Origin: Xinfangfangia pollutisoli
GTDB taxonomy: Bacteria; Pseudomonadota; Alphaproteobacteria; Rhodobacterales; Rhodobacteraceae
Direction of reading: 5' to 3'
NCBI RefSeq assembly: GCF_020179405.1
Contig: NZ_JAICBZ010000020.1
Location: forward strand, 1-51,330
DNA: 51,330 nt
Shown here: piece by piece, positions 6,814-15,246 of the stretch
Position numbering within the stretch: position 1 is the first letter of the stretch
Layout of the letters: each line of letters opens with the position of its first letter
Position numbers and translations under genes: made by a program
The notes under the pieces: model-generated
What the model was told of the DNA's origin: nothing
The model's input: the letters and a program-made list of their open reading frames with translations, nothing else
Database searches by the model: none

Positions 6814-8817
6814 ATGTTCAAGAAGATCCTGATCGCCAACCGGGGCGAGATCGCCTGCCGCGTGATCAAATCGGCGCGCAAGATGGGCATCAAGACGGTG
6901 GCGGTCTATTCCGATGCCGACCGCAATGCGCTGCATGTGAAGATGGCCGACGAGGCCGTGCATATTGGCCCGCCCCCGGCCGCGCAGTCGTATATTGTCA
7001 TCGACAAGATCATGGAAGCCATCCGCCAGACCGGCGCCGAGGCCGTGCATCCGGGCTATGGCTTCCTGTCCGAGCGGCGCGATTTCGCGGCCGCCCTGGA
7101 AGCCGAGGGCGTGGTCTTCATCGGGCCGCCCTCGCCCGCCATCGAAGCCATGGGTGACAAGATCACCTCGAAGAAACTGGCGCAGGAGGCCGGGGTTTCG
7201 ACCGTTCCGGGCTATATGGGCCTGATCGCCGATGCCGACGAGGCAGCGAAGATCTCGGCGGAAATCGGCTATCCGGTGATGATCAAGGCCAGCGCGGGCG
7301 GCGGCGGCAAGGGCATGCGCATCGCCTGGAACGAGGCCGAGGCACGCGAAGGCTTTCAATCCTCGAAGAACGAGGCGGCGGCGTCTTTCGGCGACGACCG
7401 GATCTTCATCGAGAAATTCGTGACCCAGCCGCGCCATATCGAGATCCAGGTCCTGGCCGACAAGCACGGCAATTGCGTCTATCTGCATGAACGCGAATGC
7501 TCGATCCAGCGCCGCAATCAGAAGGTTATCGAAGAGGCGCCCTCGCCCTTCCTGGACGAAGCGACCCGCAAGGCGATGGGCGAGCAGGCCTGCGCCCTGG
7601 CGAAGGCCGTGGGCTATACCAGCGCCGGCACGGTGGAGTTCATCGTCGATGGCAGCCGGAACTTCTATTTCCTGGAAATGAACACCCGCCTGCAGGTCGA
7701 ACATCCGGTGACGGAACTGATTACCGGCGTCGATCTGGTGGAACAGATGATCCGCGTCGCCTATGGCGAGAAGCTGCCCTTCGCGCAATCGGACCTGAAG
7801 ATCAACGGCTGGGCGATGGAAAGCCGGCTTTACGCCGAAGACCCCTATCGCAACTTCCTGCCCTCGATCGGCCGGCTGACCCGCTACCGCCCGCCGGTCG
7901 AGGGCGAAACGCCCCGCGGCGGCATCGTGCGCAACGATACCGGCGTCTATGAGGGCGGCGAGATCAGCATGTTCTACGACCCGATGATCGCCAAGCTGTG
8001 CACCTGGGGCAAGGACCGCGCCGCCGCGATCGAAGAGATGCGGCTCGCGCTCGACACGTTCGAGGTGGAAGGCATCGGCCATAACCTGCCCTTCGTGGGC
8101 GCCGTGATGGATCATCCGCGTTTTACCAGTGGCAACATCACCACCGCCTTCATCGCCGAGGAATATCCCGACGGCTTCCAGGGCGCGGTGCTGGACGAGG
8201 CCCAGCTGTGCCGGGTCGCGGCGGCGGCGGCGGCGATGAACCGGGTGGCGGAAATCCGGCGCACCCGGATTTCGGGCACGATGGACAACCATTCGCGCCG
8301 GGTCGGCGACGATTGGGTGGTGACGCTGCAGGGCCAGGCCTTCGCGGTGAAGATCAAGGCCGATCCCGAGGGCTCGACCGTGGTCTTCGAGGATGGGCAG
8401 GCGCTGCGGGTGGAAAGCGACTGGGTGCCGGGCCAGCCCCTGGCCAAGCTGACGGTGGGCGCCGAGGATATGGCGATCAAGGTCGGCAAGATCCCGATGG
8501 GCTTCCGCATGCGGCTGCGCGGCGCGGATCTGAAAGTGCATGTGCAAAGCCCGCGGCAGAAGGCTCTGGCCGGCCATATGCTGGAAAAACTGCCGCCCGA
8601 CACCTCGAAATACCTGCTGTGCCCGATGCCCGGCCTGGTGGTGAAACTGGCGGTCGAGGAAGGCCAGGAGGTTCAGGAAGGCCAGGCCCTGGCCACGGTG
8701 GAAGCGATGAAGATGGAGAACATCCTCAAGGCCGAACGCCGCGGCGTGGTGAAGAAGATCAAGGCCAAGGCCGGCGAAAGCCTGAAGGTCGACGATGTGA
8801 TCATGGAGTTCGAATGA
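6814..8817 (+). CDS. pccA: Propionyl-CoA carboxylase, biotin-carrying (alpha) subunit
   Basis: A 667-residue subunit. The biotin carboxylase domain (about 1-450) starts FKKILIANRGEIACRVI, has the ATP-grasp glycine loop KASAGGGGKGMRIAW and FLEMNTRLQVEHPVTE. A PccA-specific middle region follows, and the C-terminal biotin carboxyl carrier domain has EAMKMEN with the biotinyl lysine at K633. It carboxylates its own biotin with bicarbonate and ATP and passes the carboxyl to PccB. ATG at 6814 follows GAGGGGGA. Length matches PccA (about 665). The end is followed by three perfect palindromes. Confidence 0.95.
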   Translation: MFKKILIANRGEIACRVIKSARKMGIKTVAVYSDADRNALHVKMADEAVHIGPPPAAQSYIVIDKIMEAIRQTGAEAVHPGYGFLSERRDFAAALEAEGVVFIGPPSPAIEAMGDKITSKKLAQEAGVSTVPGYMGLIADADEAAKISAEIGYPVMIKASAGGGGKGMRIAWNEAEAREGFQSSKNEAAASFGDDRIFIEKFVTQPRHIEIQVLADKHGNCVYLHERECSIQRRNQKVIEEAPSPFLDEATRKAMGEQACALAKAVGYTSAGTVEFIVDGSRNFYFLEMNTRLQVEHPVTELITGVDLVEQMIRVAYGEKLPFAQSDLKINGWAMESRLYAEDPYRNFLPSIGRLTRYRPPVEGETPRGGIVRNDTGVYEGGEISMFYDPMIAKLCTWGKDRAAAIEEMRLALDTFEVEGIGHNLPFVGAVMDHPRFTSGNITTAFIAEEYPDGFQGAVLDEAQLCRVAAAAAAMNRVAEIRRTRISGTMDNHSRRVGDDWVVTLQGQAFAVKIKADPEGSTVVFEDGQALRVESDWVPGQPLAKLTVGAEDMAIKVGKIPMGFRMRLRGADLKVHVQSPRQKALAGHMLEKLPPDTSKYLLCPMPGLVVKLAVEEGQEVQEGQALATVEAMKMENILKAERRGVVKKIKAKAGESLKVDDVIMEFE

Positions 8818-8833
8818 TGGGGCAAGCGCCGCG

Positions 8834-8901
8834 CCGATTTCTTCGAAGAAATCGGACCGGAGCCTTTGAAGGCTCCGGCGCGGAGTTTTCGAAAACTCCG
8901 C
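8834..8901. repeat. Triple palindrome between convergent pccA and DUF4174 gene
   Basis: Three palindromes in a row: 8834-8855 (CCGATTTCTTC / GAAGAAATCGG), 8857-8878 (CCGGAGCCTT / AAGGCTCCGG around TG) and 8880-8901 (GCGGAGTTTTC / GAAAACTCCGC). They fill the gap between two converging genes and may act as bidirectional transcript ends. The same three-in-a-row layout occurs at 38523-38590. Confidence 0.7.
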
Positions 8902-8902
8902 G

Positions 8903-9364
8903 TCACCGCCCGGCGGGGTTCTTCTCCAGCGCCTCGCTGCGCGCGATCGGCATCTTGTCGATGGAATTGATGATCTCGCGCCCGTCCCAGGGCAGCGGCT
9001 TGCGGATCGAGGGTTTCCAGTCCTTGTCCATCAGGACCAGCGAAAAGCCCCGCGGCCGCAGCTTGCGTCGCAGGTCGGACATGGCGGCCGGATCGGTGTC
9101 GATGATCAGGATCACGTCGCGCGCGGCCAGATCGTCGTAATACCGCGCCAGAAGCTCCATCTGGCGGGTGAAATTCGGGTCGTTCGGACTGTCGGCGAAA
9201 ACCGCGACCGGGCGACGCAGGAACAGAAGATCGGCCTCCACCACCTGCGCGGCAGGAACGGGGGCGAAGGGGGCGGCTTCGGGGGTTTCGGCCCCCACGG
9301 CGCGGCTCAGCGGCCAAAGTGCCGCGACAAGGATAAGGGAACGGCGATGCAAGCGGCACTTCAT
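8903..9364 (-). CDS. Secreted DUF4174 family protein
   Basis: A 153-residue protein with a signal peptide ([23 protein letters not shown]), then a thioredoxin-like-looking domain: [51 protein letters not shown] and [19 protein letters not shown]. The ending 'DKMPxRxxE' is characteristic of DUF4174. No CXXC is present, so it is probably not a redox protein. It is predicted to be periplasmic. It lies on the strand opposite to pccA and the mutase, splitting the propionate genes. Confidence 0.8.
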   Translation of the reverse strand: MKCRLHRRSLILVAALWPLSRAVGAETPEAAPFAPVPAAQVVEADLLFLRRPVAVFADSPNDPNFTRQMELLARYYDDLAARDVILIIDTDPAAMSDLRRKLRPRGFSLVLMDKDWKPSIRKPLPWDGREIINSIDKMPIARSEALEKNPAGR

Positions 9365-9441
9365 GCCTTCGATATAGGGCAGACCGCGGCAAAGCCCAAG
9401 CGCCGAAGGGCCGCGGCCTGCGGCAAAGCGAGGGGTTGATC

Positions 9442-11565
9442 ATGGCGGACAAGAAGGTTTGGGAGGCGCTGGCCACCAAGGAACTCAAGGGCGCCTCGCC
9501 CGAGAGCCTGACCTGGAACACGCTGGAAGGCATCGCGGTCAAGCCGCTGTACACGGCCGAGGATCTGGACGGGCTGCCGCAGATCGGCGAGGTGCCGGGC
9601 GTGGCGCCCTTTACCCGCGGCGTGCGGGCGACGATGTATGCCGGCCGGCCCTGGACGATCCGGCAATATGCCGGCTTTTCGACCGCCGAGGAATCGAACG
9701 CCTTCTACCGCAAGGCGCTGGCCGCCGGGCAGCAGGGGGTTTCGGTGGCCTTCGATCTGGCCACGCACCGCGGCTATGACAGCGACCATCCCCGCGTCGT
9801 GGGCGATGTGGGCAAGGCGGGCGTGGCCATCGACTCGGTCGAGGACATGAAGATCCTGTTCGACGGGATCCCGCTGGAAAAGATCAGCGTTTCCATGACC
9901 ATGAACGGCGCCGTGATCCCGATCCTGGCGAATTTCATCGTCACGGGCGAGGAACAGGGCGTCGATCGCAGCCTGTTGTCGGGCACGATCCAGAACGACA
10001 TCCTGAAAGAGTTCATGGTGCGGAACACCTATATCTATCCGCCCGAACCCTCCATGCGGATCATCGCCGACATCATCGAATACACCTCGAAAGAGATGCC
10101 CAAGTTCAACTCGATCTCGATTTCTGGCTATCACATGCAGGAAGCCGGCGCGAACCTGGTGCAGGAACTGGCCTATACGCTGGCCGACGGGCGCGAATAT
10201 GTGCGCGCGGCGATCAATGCCGGCATGAATGTCGACGATTTCGCCGGGCGGCTGAGCTTCTTCTTCGCGATTGGCATGAATTTCTTCATGGAAGCGGCCA
10301 AGCTGCGGGCGGCGCGGCAATTGTGGACGCGGATCATGAAGGAGTTTGATCCGAAGAAGACCGGCAGCCTGATGTTGCGCACCCATTGCCAGACCTCGGG
10401 CGTCAGCTTGCAGGAACAGGACCCCTATAACAACGTGATCCGCACCGCGTATGAGGCGATGGCGGCGGCCCTGGGCGGCACGCAGTCACTGCACACCAAT
10501 GCACTGGACGAAGCCATTGCCCTGCCCACGGAATTCAGCGCCCGGATCGCCCGGAACACCCAGCTGATCTTGCAAGAGGAAACCGGGATCACCCATGTCG
10601 TCGATCCGCTGGCGGGGTCCTATTACGTCGAAAGCCTGACGGCGGAGCTGGCCGAAAAGGCCTGGGCGCTGATCGAGGAGGTCGAGGCGATGGGCGGCAT
10701 GACCAAGGCCGTGGCCTCGGGCATGCCGAAGCTGCGGATCGAGGAAACCGCGGCGCGGCGCCAGGCGATGATCGACCGTGGCGAAGAGGTGATCGTCGGG
10801 GTCAACAAATATCGGCTGGCGAAGCAGGACCCGATCGACATCCTGGATATTGACAATGTCAAGGTGCGCGAGGCGCAGATCGCGCGGCTGCAGGCCACGC
10901 GCGCCGCGCGCGATGAGGGCGCCTGTGCGGCGGCGCTGGCGGAACTGACCCGCCGCGCCAGCGAGGGCGGCAATCTTCTGGAAGCCGCGGTGGCGGCAGC
11001 CCGGGCGCGGGCTTCGGTCGGGGAGATCTCGGACGCTATGGAAAAGGTGTTTGGCCGGCATCGGGCCGAGGTGAAGACATTGGCCGGCGTCTATGGCGCG
11101 GCCTATGAGGGCGACGCGGGCTTTGCCCAGATCCAGAAGGATGTCGAGGCCTTTGCCGAGGCCGAGGGCCGGCGGCCGCGCATGCTGGTGGTCAAGATGG
11201 GCCAGGACGGGCACGATCGCGGCGCCAAGGTGATCGCCACCGCCTTTGCCGATATCGGCTTTGACGTCGATGTGGGGCCCCTGTTCCAGACGCCCGAGGA
11301 AGCGGCACAGGATGCGATCGACAATGACGTGCATGTCGTCGGCATTTCCAGCCAGGCTGCCGGGCACAAGACCCTGGCGCCGAAGCTGATCGAGGCGCTG
11401 AAGGAAAAGGGCGCCGAGGATATCATCGTGATCTGCGGCGGCGTCATTCCGCAGCAGGATTACGATTTCCTGAAAGCGGCCGGGGTGAAGGCGATCTTCG
11501 GGCCGGGAACCAATATTCCGGCGGCGGCGAAAGAGATCCTCGATCTGCTGCGCCCGGCGGCGTGA
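9442..11565 (+). CDS. scpA: Methylmalonyl-CoA mutase (adenosylcobalamin-dependent)
   Basis: A 707-residue single-chain mutase that converts (R)-methylmalonyl-CoA to succinyl-CoA. The N-terminal substrate barrel shows [30 protein letters not shown] and [13 protein letters not shown]; then [19 protein letters not shown]. The C-terminal B12 domain carries the cobalt-ligand motif DGHDRG at residues 589-594 (H591), with [13 protein letters not shown] and ICGGVIP. ATG at 9442 is seven bases after AGGGG. An in-frame TTG two codons earlier is less likely. With pccBA it completes propionyl-CoA to succinyl-CoA; no epimerase is in the window. Confidence 0.95.
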   Translation: MADKKVWEALATKELKGASPESLTWNTLEGIAVKPLYTAEDLDGLPQIGEVPGVAPFTRGVRATMYAGRPWTIRQYAGFSTAEESNAFYRKALAAGQQGVSVAFDLATHRGYDSDHPRVVGDVGKAGVAIDSVEDMKILFDGIPLEKISVSMTMNGAVIPILANFIVTGEEQGVDRSLLSGTIQNDILKEFMVRNTYIYPPEPSMRIIADIIEYTSKEMPKFNSISISGYHMQEAGANLVQELAYTLADGREYVRAAINAGMNVDDFAGRLSFFFAIGMNFFMEAAKLRAARQLWTRIMKEFDPKKTGSLMLRTHCQTSGVSLQEQDPYNNVIRTAYEAMAAALGGTQSLHTNALDEAIALPTEFSARIARNTQLILQEETGITHVVDPLAGSYYVESLTAELAEKAWALIEEVEAMGGMTKAVASGMPKLRIEETAARRQAMIDRGEEVIVGVNKYRLAKQDPIDILDIDNVKVREAQIARLQATRAARDEGACAAALAELTRRASEGGNLLEAAVAAARARASVGEISDAMEKVFGRHRAEVKTLAGVYGAAYEGDAGFAQIQKDVEAFAEAEGRRPRMLVVKMGQDGHDRGAKVIATAFADIGFDVDVGPLFQTPEEAAQDAIDNDVHVVGISSQAAGHKTLAPKLIEALKEKGAEDIIVICGGVIPQQDYDFLKAAGVKAIFGPGTNIPAAAKEILDLLRPAA

Positions 11566-11571
11566 CCCCTG

Positions 11572-11602
11572 GACCCCGAATTTTCGTCGAAAATTCGGGG
11601 TC
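11572..11602. terminator. Perfect palindrome between convergent mutase and 11626 gene
   Basis: 15-bp arms (GACCCCGAATTTTCG / CGAAAATTCGGGGTC) around one base. Short internal T and A runs make it usable from both sides. Confidence 0.65.
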
Positions 11603-11625
11603 TTCGCCCGCAGCCGCCTTCCGGC

Positions 11626-12150
11626 TTACAGGTCGATCTCGCCTTTCGGGCCGGGATGGGCGGGGGTGAACTTCTCGTCCGGCAGGGCGGGCGCCGGCGG
11701 GGCGTCGGGCTTGCGGCGGATCAGGATATCGCCATTCGGCAGCCGCTCGGGCGCTTCGTAATTCCCGACATCGCCCATCAGCGCGGCCAATTCCTTCAGC
11801 CGCGGGCCCAGCTCTTCCATTGCCGGGCCGATCGCATCCAGCGCGCCCTGCATCTGGCCCAGGGCGGGGTCCATCTCTTCCATCAGCCCGCGCAACATCA
11901 GCTTCGCCCCCTGTTCGAAAAGCGAGCTTCCGATCTCGGCCGGACCTGCCCCCTCTTCGCCGCCCTCCTCGGCCGGCAGTTCGGGCGCCGCGCTTTCGGC
12001 GCGGGCCGGCAGGGGCGCGGGCAAGGTGACGCTCAGCGCGGCGGCAACCGCCAGGGCCGAGGTCAGGCCGACCCGCGCCAGCCCCCCGGCGCGCGGCAGG
12101 CGGGAGGTGCGGCCGGTCCGGGCCTGTCGGGCGGAAAAGGGTTTCGGCAT
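11626..12150 (-). CDS. Secreted conserved protein with ERLPNGDILIRRK motif
   Basis: A 174-residue protein with basic N-terminus, hydrophobic segment (RVGLTSALAVAAALSVTLPAPLPARA) as probable signal, then an acidic linker and a helical region (LFEQGAKLMLRGLMEEMDPALGQMQGALDAIGPAMEEL). It ends in ERLPNGDILIRRK, which I recognise from a Rhodobacteraceae family sometimes mislabelled as an ATPase; no Walker motif is visible. ATG at 12150 sits six bases after AGAGGGA; the in-frame ATG at 12156 abuts the ribosome site. Confidence 0.65.
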   Translation of the reverse strand: MPKPFSARQARTGRTSRLPRAGGLARVGLTSALAVAAALSVTLPAPLPARAESAAPELPAEEGGEEGAGPAEIGSSLFEQGAKLMLRGLMEEMDPALGQMQGALDAIGPAMEELGPRLKELAALMGDVGNYEAPERLPNGDILIRRKPDAPPAPALPDEKFTPAHPGPKGEIDL

Positions 12151-12234
12151 GGGCATTCCCTCTGACACGTTCACATCGCTTGCCCCCAATATGGGCACGC
12201 TGTGCAACGGGCGCAAATCACGACACCGCCGGTC

Positions 12235-13320
12235 CTAAAGCCCCGGCAGATCCACGCTGACCGGGAAATGATCCGAGGCCTGGAGCAGCGCCTCGCGCAA
12301 TTCGGGCACGGCAGCGCAGGACGGGTCGTTGAACGGATGCCAGATCCGCCAGTCCGGCGCCCGCGCCGCCAGATCGGGCGAGACCATGACGAAATCCAGC
12401 AGCGCCTCGAACCAGCGTTTCTTCGGCCCATGCCAGAAGCGCGCCGTCGTCGGCGCCATCGCCACCCGGCTTTGCAAGGCCATCGCCGCATGCGGATCGG
12501 TCAGGCGCAGCTTCGGCTCGGCCTCGGTTCCCAGCACGATTTCCACCCCGGAATGGCCGAAAAGCCGTTCATATTCATCCAGGCCCGGCCCGTCGTTGAA
12601 ATCGCCCATCACGATCAGACTGTCGCCGCGCGCCAGCTGTTCCTGCACCCGCGCCCGGATCCAGATGCATTGCGCCAGCTGCTTGCGCCGGTTCTCGATC
12701 GACAGGCGCATGATCTGGTCTGGCGTGCCGGCGCCATGCGGGGCCTTGGATTTGGCATGCACCCCGATCAGCCGCAGCCGCAGCCCGGCCGAGGTGGTGA
12801 TGGCCAGTTCCAGCGGCGGCTTGGAGAAGCGGATCAGTTCCGGCGCGGTGTCGGTGTCCAGATCGTAGCGGAAGGCGGTGTCAAAGCGCGGCACGCCGGG
12901 GCTTTGGGTCAGGCCCGCGGTGGTGGCGGGCGGGCCCAGCGGCGCATGTTCGGCCACCAGACGGTCGGGATCGTAGAGGAAGGCAATCTCCTGCTCGGTT
13001 TCCGAGGAAAAGCCGTGGATCACCGCCCTTGTCCGCAATCCGAACATCCCGGCGAAATTCTGCAAGGCCGTCACGGTCGAGCGGCGGGAATTGGTGTCGG
13101 GCGCCTCGATCACCATCACCCCATCGGCATCCAGCGCCGAGAACACGATCCCCAGCGCGCCCAGCTGCTGCGCCCGGGTGATCTGGTAGCGGGCCGAGGG
13201 TTCGGCATCGTCCCAGGGCCGGCCGCGATCGTCGAACAGCGCATTGAACCATTCGACATTGTAGGTCGCCAGACGCAGCGGCCGCGCGGGTCGGGGGACA
13301 GGCGCGGCCGCATCGGTCAT
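12235..13320 (-). CDS. Endonuclease/exonuclease/phosphatase family protein
   Basis: A 361-residue enzyme of the EEP fold. Seen: LRLATYNVEWFNALFDD (metal-binding N-E), GVMVIEAPDTNSRR, VHAKSKAPHG, VMGDFNDGPG (GDFN catalytic motif) and ASDHFPVSVDLPGL (SDH motif) at the end. Substrate cannot be told: this fold covers nucleases and phospho/sphingomyelin-type phosphodiesterases. No signal peptide is visible, so it is probably cytoplasmic. ATG at 13320 overlaps the stop of the upstream DnaJ-like gene by four bases, implying translational coupling. Confidence 0.88.
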   Translation of the reverse strand: MTDAAAPVPRPARPLRLATYNVEWFNALFDDRGRPWDDAEPSARYQITRAQQLGALGIVFSALDADGVMVIEAPDTNSRRSTVTALQNFAGMFGLRTRAVIHGFSSETEQEIAFLYDPDRLVAEHAPLGPPATTAGLTQSPGVPRFDTAFRYDLDTDTAPELIRFSKPPLELAITTSAGLRLRLIGVHAKSKAPHGAGTPDQIMRLSIENRRKQLAQCIWIRARVQEQLARGDSLIVMGDFNDGPGLDEYERLFGHSGVEIVLGTEAEPKLRLTDPHAAMALQSRVAMAPTTARFWHGPKKRWFEALLDFVMVSPDLAARAPDWRIWHPFNDPSCAAVPELREALLQASDHFPVSVDLPGL

Positions 13321-14030
13321 GCCGCCTCGCGCGCCTCGATCTCGCGCCAGGCGGTGTTGACCAGCATCAGCCGCCGCTCGGCCAGTTTCAGCGCCTCGGG
13401 CGGCACGCCGCGGGCCACCATCGCATCGGGATGGCTGTCCTTGACCAGCGCGCGCCAGGCGGCCCGGGCCTGCGCCAGCGAAGCGTCGCGCGGAATGCCA
13501 AGCACATCATAGGGGTCGCGCGGCGCGCCCTCGACCAGGCGGGCGCGGACGGCGCGGAAACAGGGCTCGTCCAGACCGAAGATCTGCGCCACATGGGCCA
13601 GAAAGGCGTCTTCGACCTCGTGATAGGACCCATCGGCCAAGGCGATGGTGAACAGCCCTTCCAGGATGTCGATCAGCAGCGAATGGCTGTCTGCGCAGAT
13701 CTTCGCGCCCTGCGGATTGAACAGCGCCGCGATCTTGCGCGCATAGGCGTCAAAGCCCGCCACATCCTGCCGGGCCAGGTTGAAAACCAGGGCTGCATGC
13801 GCCTCTTCCTCGGGCGGCAGGGTGAAGATGCGGCGAAAGGCCGTCACCTCGGCACGGCTGACCTCGCCATCGGCCTTGGCCATCTTGGCCCCCAGCGCCA
13901 GGATGGCGATGGTGAAGCCCACCGACTGCTCGGGCACGGATGCGCCGCGCAGCCGGTCGAACACCACCGAAAGCGGCTCGCCATTGGCAAGTGCCGCAAG
14001 GGCGGCAGAGATGCGGGTCCAGATCGACAT
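13317..14030 (-). CDS. TerB/DnaJ-domain co-chaperone (DjlA-like)
   Basis: A 237-residue protein. The N-terminal TerB-like helical domain (about 35-150) has GAKMAKADGEVSRAEVTAFRRIF and ALADGSYHEVEDAFL. The C-terminal J domain (about 168-235) has PYDVLGIPRDASLAQARAAWRALVKDSHPDAMV, with the HPD that stimulates DnaK. E. coli DjlA has an N-terminal membrane helix that is not obvious here, so it may be soluble. It overlaps the downstream EEP gene by four bases. Confidence 0.88.
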   Translation of the reverse strand: MSIWTRISAALAALANGEPLSVVFDRLRGASVPEQSVGFTIAILALGAKMAKADGEVSRAEVTAFRRIFTLPPEEEAHAALVFNLARQDVAGFDAYARKIAALFNPQGAKICADSHSLLIDILEGLFTIALADGSYHEVEDAFLAHVAQIFGLDEPCFRAVRARLVEGAPRDPYDVLGIPRDASLAQARAAWRALVKDSHPDAMVARGVPPEALKLAERRLMLVNTAWREIEAREAA

Positions 14031-14127
14031 GACGGCGAAATCATAGGCGGGCGGGCAGGCACTGTCACGGGCCGCAAGGGCCGCATTTCAGCCCGATCAC
14101 GCGGACGTTGACGCGCCCAGCCGCCGC

Positions 14128-14616
14128 CTAAAGCGCTTTCGACAGCAGCCACAGATCCATGGAGCGGCCGAATTTCCAGCCCGCGCCGGGCACCGTCCCA
14201 ACCAGCCGGTAGCCCAGCCTTTCGTGAAAGGCGCGGCCATCGGGGTTTTCGCCCGACACGGCGGCAACCATCAGATGCGCCCCCGCGGCGCGGGCATGCG
14301 CCTCGACCGCCTGCATCAGCGCCCGCCCCAGGCCGTGCCCGCGCGCGCCCGGCGCCAGGATCACCGAATGCTCCATGCAGCGCGCATAGCCCGCGCCGCC
14401 GCGGAACTGCGCATAGCTGGCAAAGCCCGCAAGCCCGCCCTCGCGGTCTTCGGCCACCAGAAACGCATGCCCCGCCGCCTGGCGGGCCTCGATCATCGCG
14501 GCGATGTCCTCGGGCGATTTCGGCACCGAGTTGAAGGTGATCGCGGTCCCGGTGATCCAGGGGTTCCACAGATCGGCCAGGGCCGCGGCATCGGCAAAGG
14601 TCGCGGGGCGGATCAT
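14128..14616 (-). CDS. GNAT family N-acetyltransferase
   Basis: A 162-residue acetyl-CoA-dependent acetyltransferase. It begins MIRPATFADAAALADLWNPWI, has VILAPGARGHGLGRALMQAV, the pyrophosphate-binding R/Q-x-x-G-x-G/A loop, then NPDGRAFHERLGYRLVGTVPGAGWKFGRSMDLWLL. The ending resembles phosphinothricin/methionine sulfoximine-type acetyltransferases, but the substrate cannot be assigned. It overlaps the VOC gene stop by four bases (ATGA). Confidence 0.88.
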   Translation of the reverse strand: MIRPATFADAAALADLWNPWITGTAITFNSVPKSPEDIAAMIEARQAAGHAFLVAEDREGGLAGFASYAQFRGGAGYARCMEHSVILAPGARGHGLGRALMQAVEAHARAAGAHLMVAAVSGENPDGRAFHERLGYRLVGTVPGAGWKFGRSMDLWLLSKAL

Positions 14617-15230
14617 TCCAGCACGCGGCGCCCCTGCGGGCCGTCGAAAGTGGCGCGCATCGCCTTGTGCGGGCCCTGCACCACCACCACGCGCGGGTCG
14701 GCAATCCGGCCCTCCAGCGCCCGGGCCAGCGCTGCGGCCTCGGGATGGGCGATCTCCAGCCGCTGCAGCCGCAGGCCGCTGTCGGGCAGCATCTGCACCG
14801 GATGCAGCTTGCCCTGCCAGCAGATCAGCGCCGGGAAAGCATCGTCAAAGGGCAGAAGCCCCGTCTCGGGCACCGCCATCTGCCAGCGCAGATCGCCGCG
14901 GGTCAGCGACAGGGCCGTGCCGCTGCCCGGCGGCGCCTTGGCCAGCGCCGCGGCCAGATCGTCGCAGCGCGCGATCCAGTTGGTGATCCGGGGCGGGCCG
15001 GCGAAACGGTCCAGGTCGAACCAGCGCGGCCGGCCGGGCGCCGGGGCCGCGGGGTCGATCGCGATCACCTCAAGATACAGATCGCCCAGCCCCAGCAGCC
15101 GGTTATGCGTGCCCATCAACGGATGCGCCCCGCCGCCGGCCAGCGGCACGCCCAAGGCCTGTTCCACCCGCGCCACGCCGTCGGCCAGGCTTTCGGCGGC
15201 AATGGCGAAGTGGTCGAAGGCCCAATCCAT
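14613..15230 (-). CDS. VOC (glyoxalase-like) family protein
   Basis: A 205-residue protein with the vicinal oxygen chelate pattern: LDHFAIAAE-like start (MDWAFDHFAIAAESLADGVARVEQALGVPL), GTHNRLLGLGDLYLEVIAIDP (metal-ligand E) and RITNWIARCDDL. It matches the 'glyoxalase-like domain' group rather than classical GloA. ATG at 15230 was chosen over the adjoining GTG at 15233. It starts within 20 bases of the Ppx stop and overlaps the GNAT gene, so the three form an operon. Confidence 0.8.
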   Translation of the reverse strand: MDWAFDHFAIAAESLADGVARVEQALGVPLAGGGAHPLMGTHNRLLGLGDLYLEVIAIDPAAPAPGRPRWFDLDRFAGPPRITNWIARCDDLAAALAKAPPGSGTALSLTRGDLRWQMAVPETGLLPFDDAFPALICWQGKLHPVQMLPDSGLRLQRLEIAHPEAAALARALEGRIADPRVVVVQGPHKAMRATFDGPQGRRVLE

Positions 15231-15246
15231 CACGCGGCCCAGCCCA

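Noticed and set aside
6146-6832. 228-codon open frame after the acidic-tail protein
   Set aside because: It runs out of frame through the glycine-zipper lipoprotein and into pccA; Arg/Pro/Ser-rich without domains.
5899-8577. 892-codon minus-strand open frame
   Set aside because: Antisense to pccA and the small lipoprotein genes; no domain and shadow-type composition.
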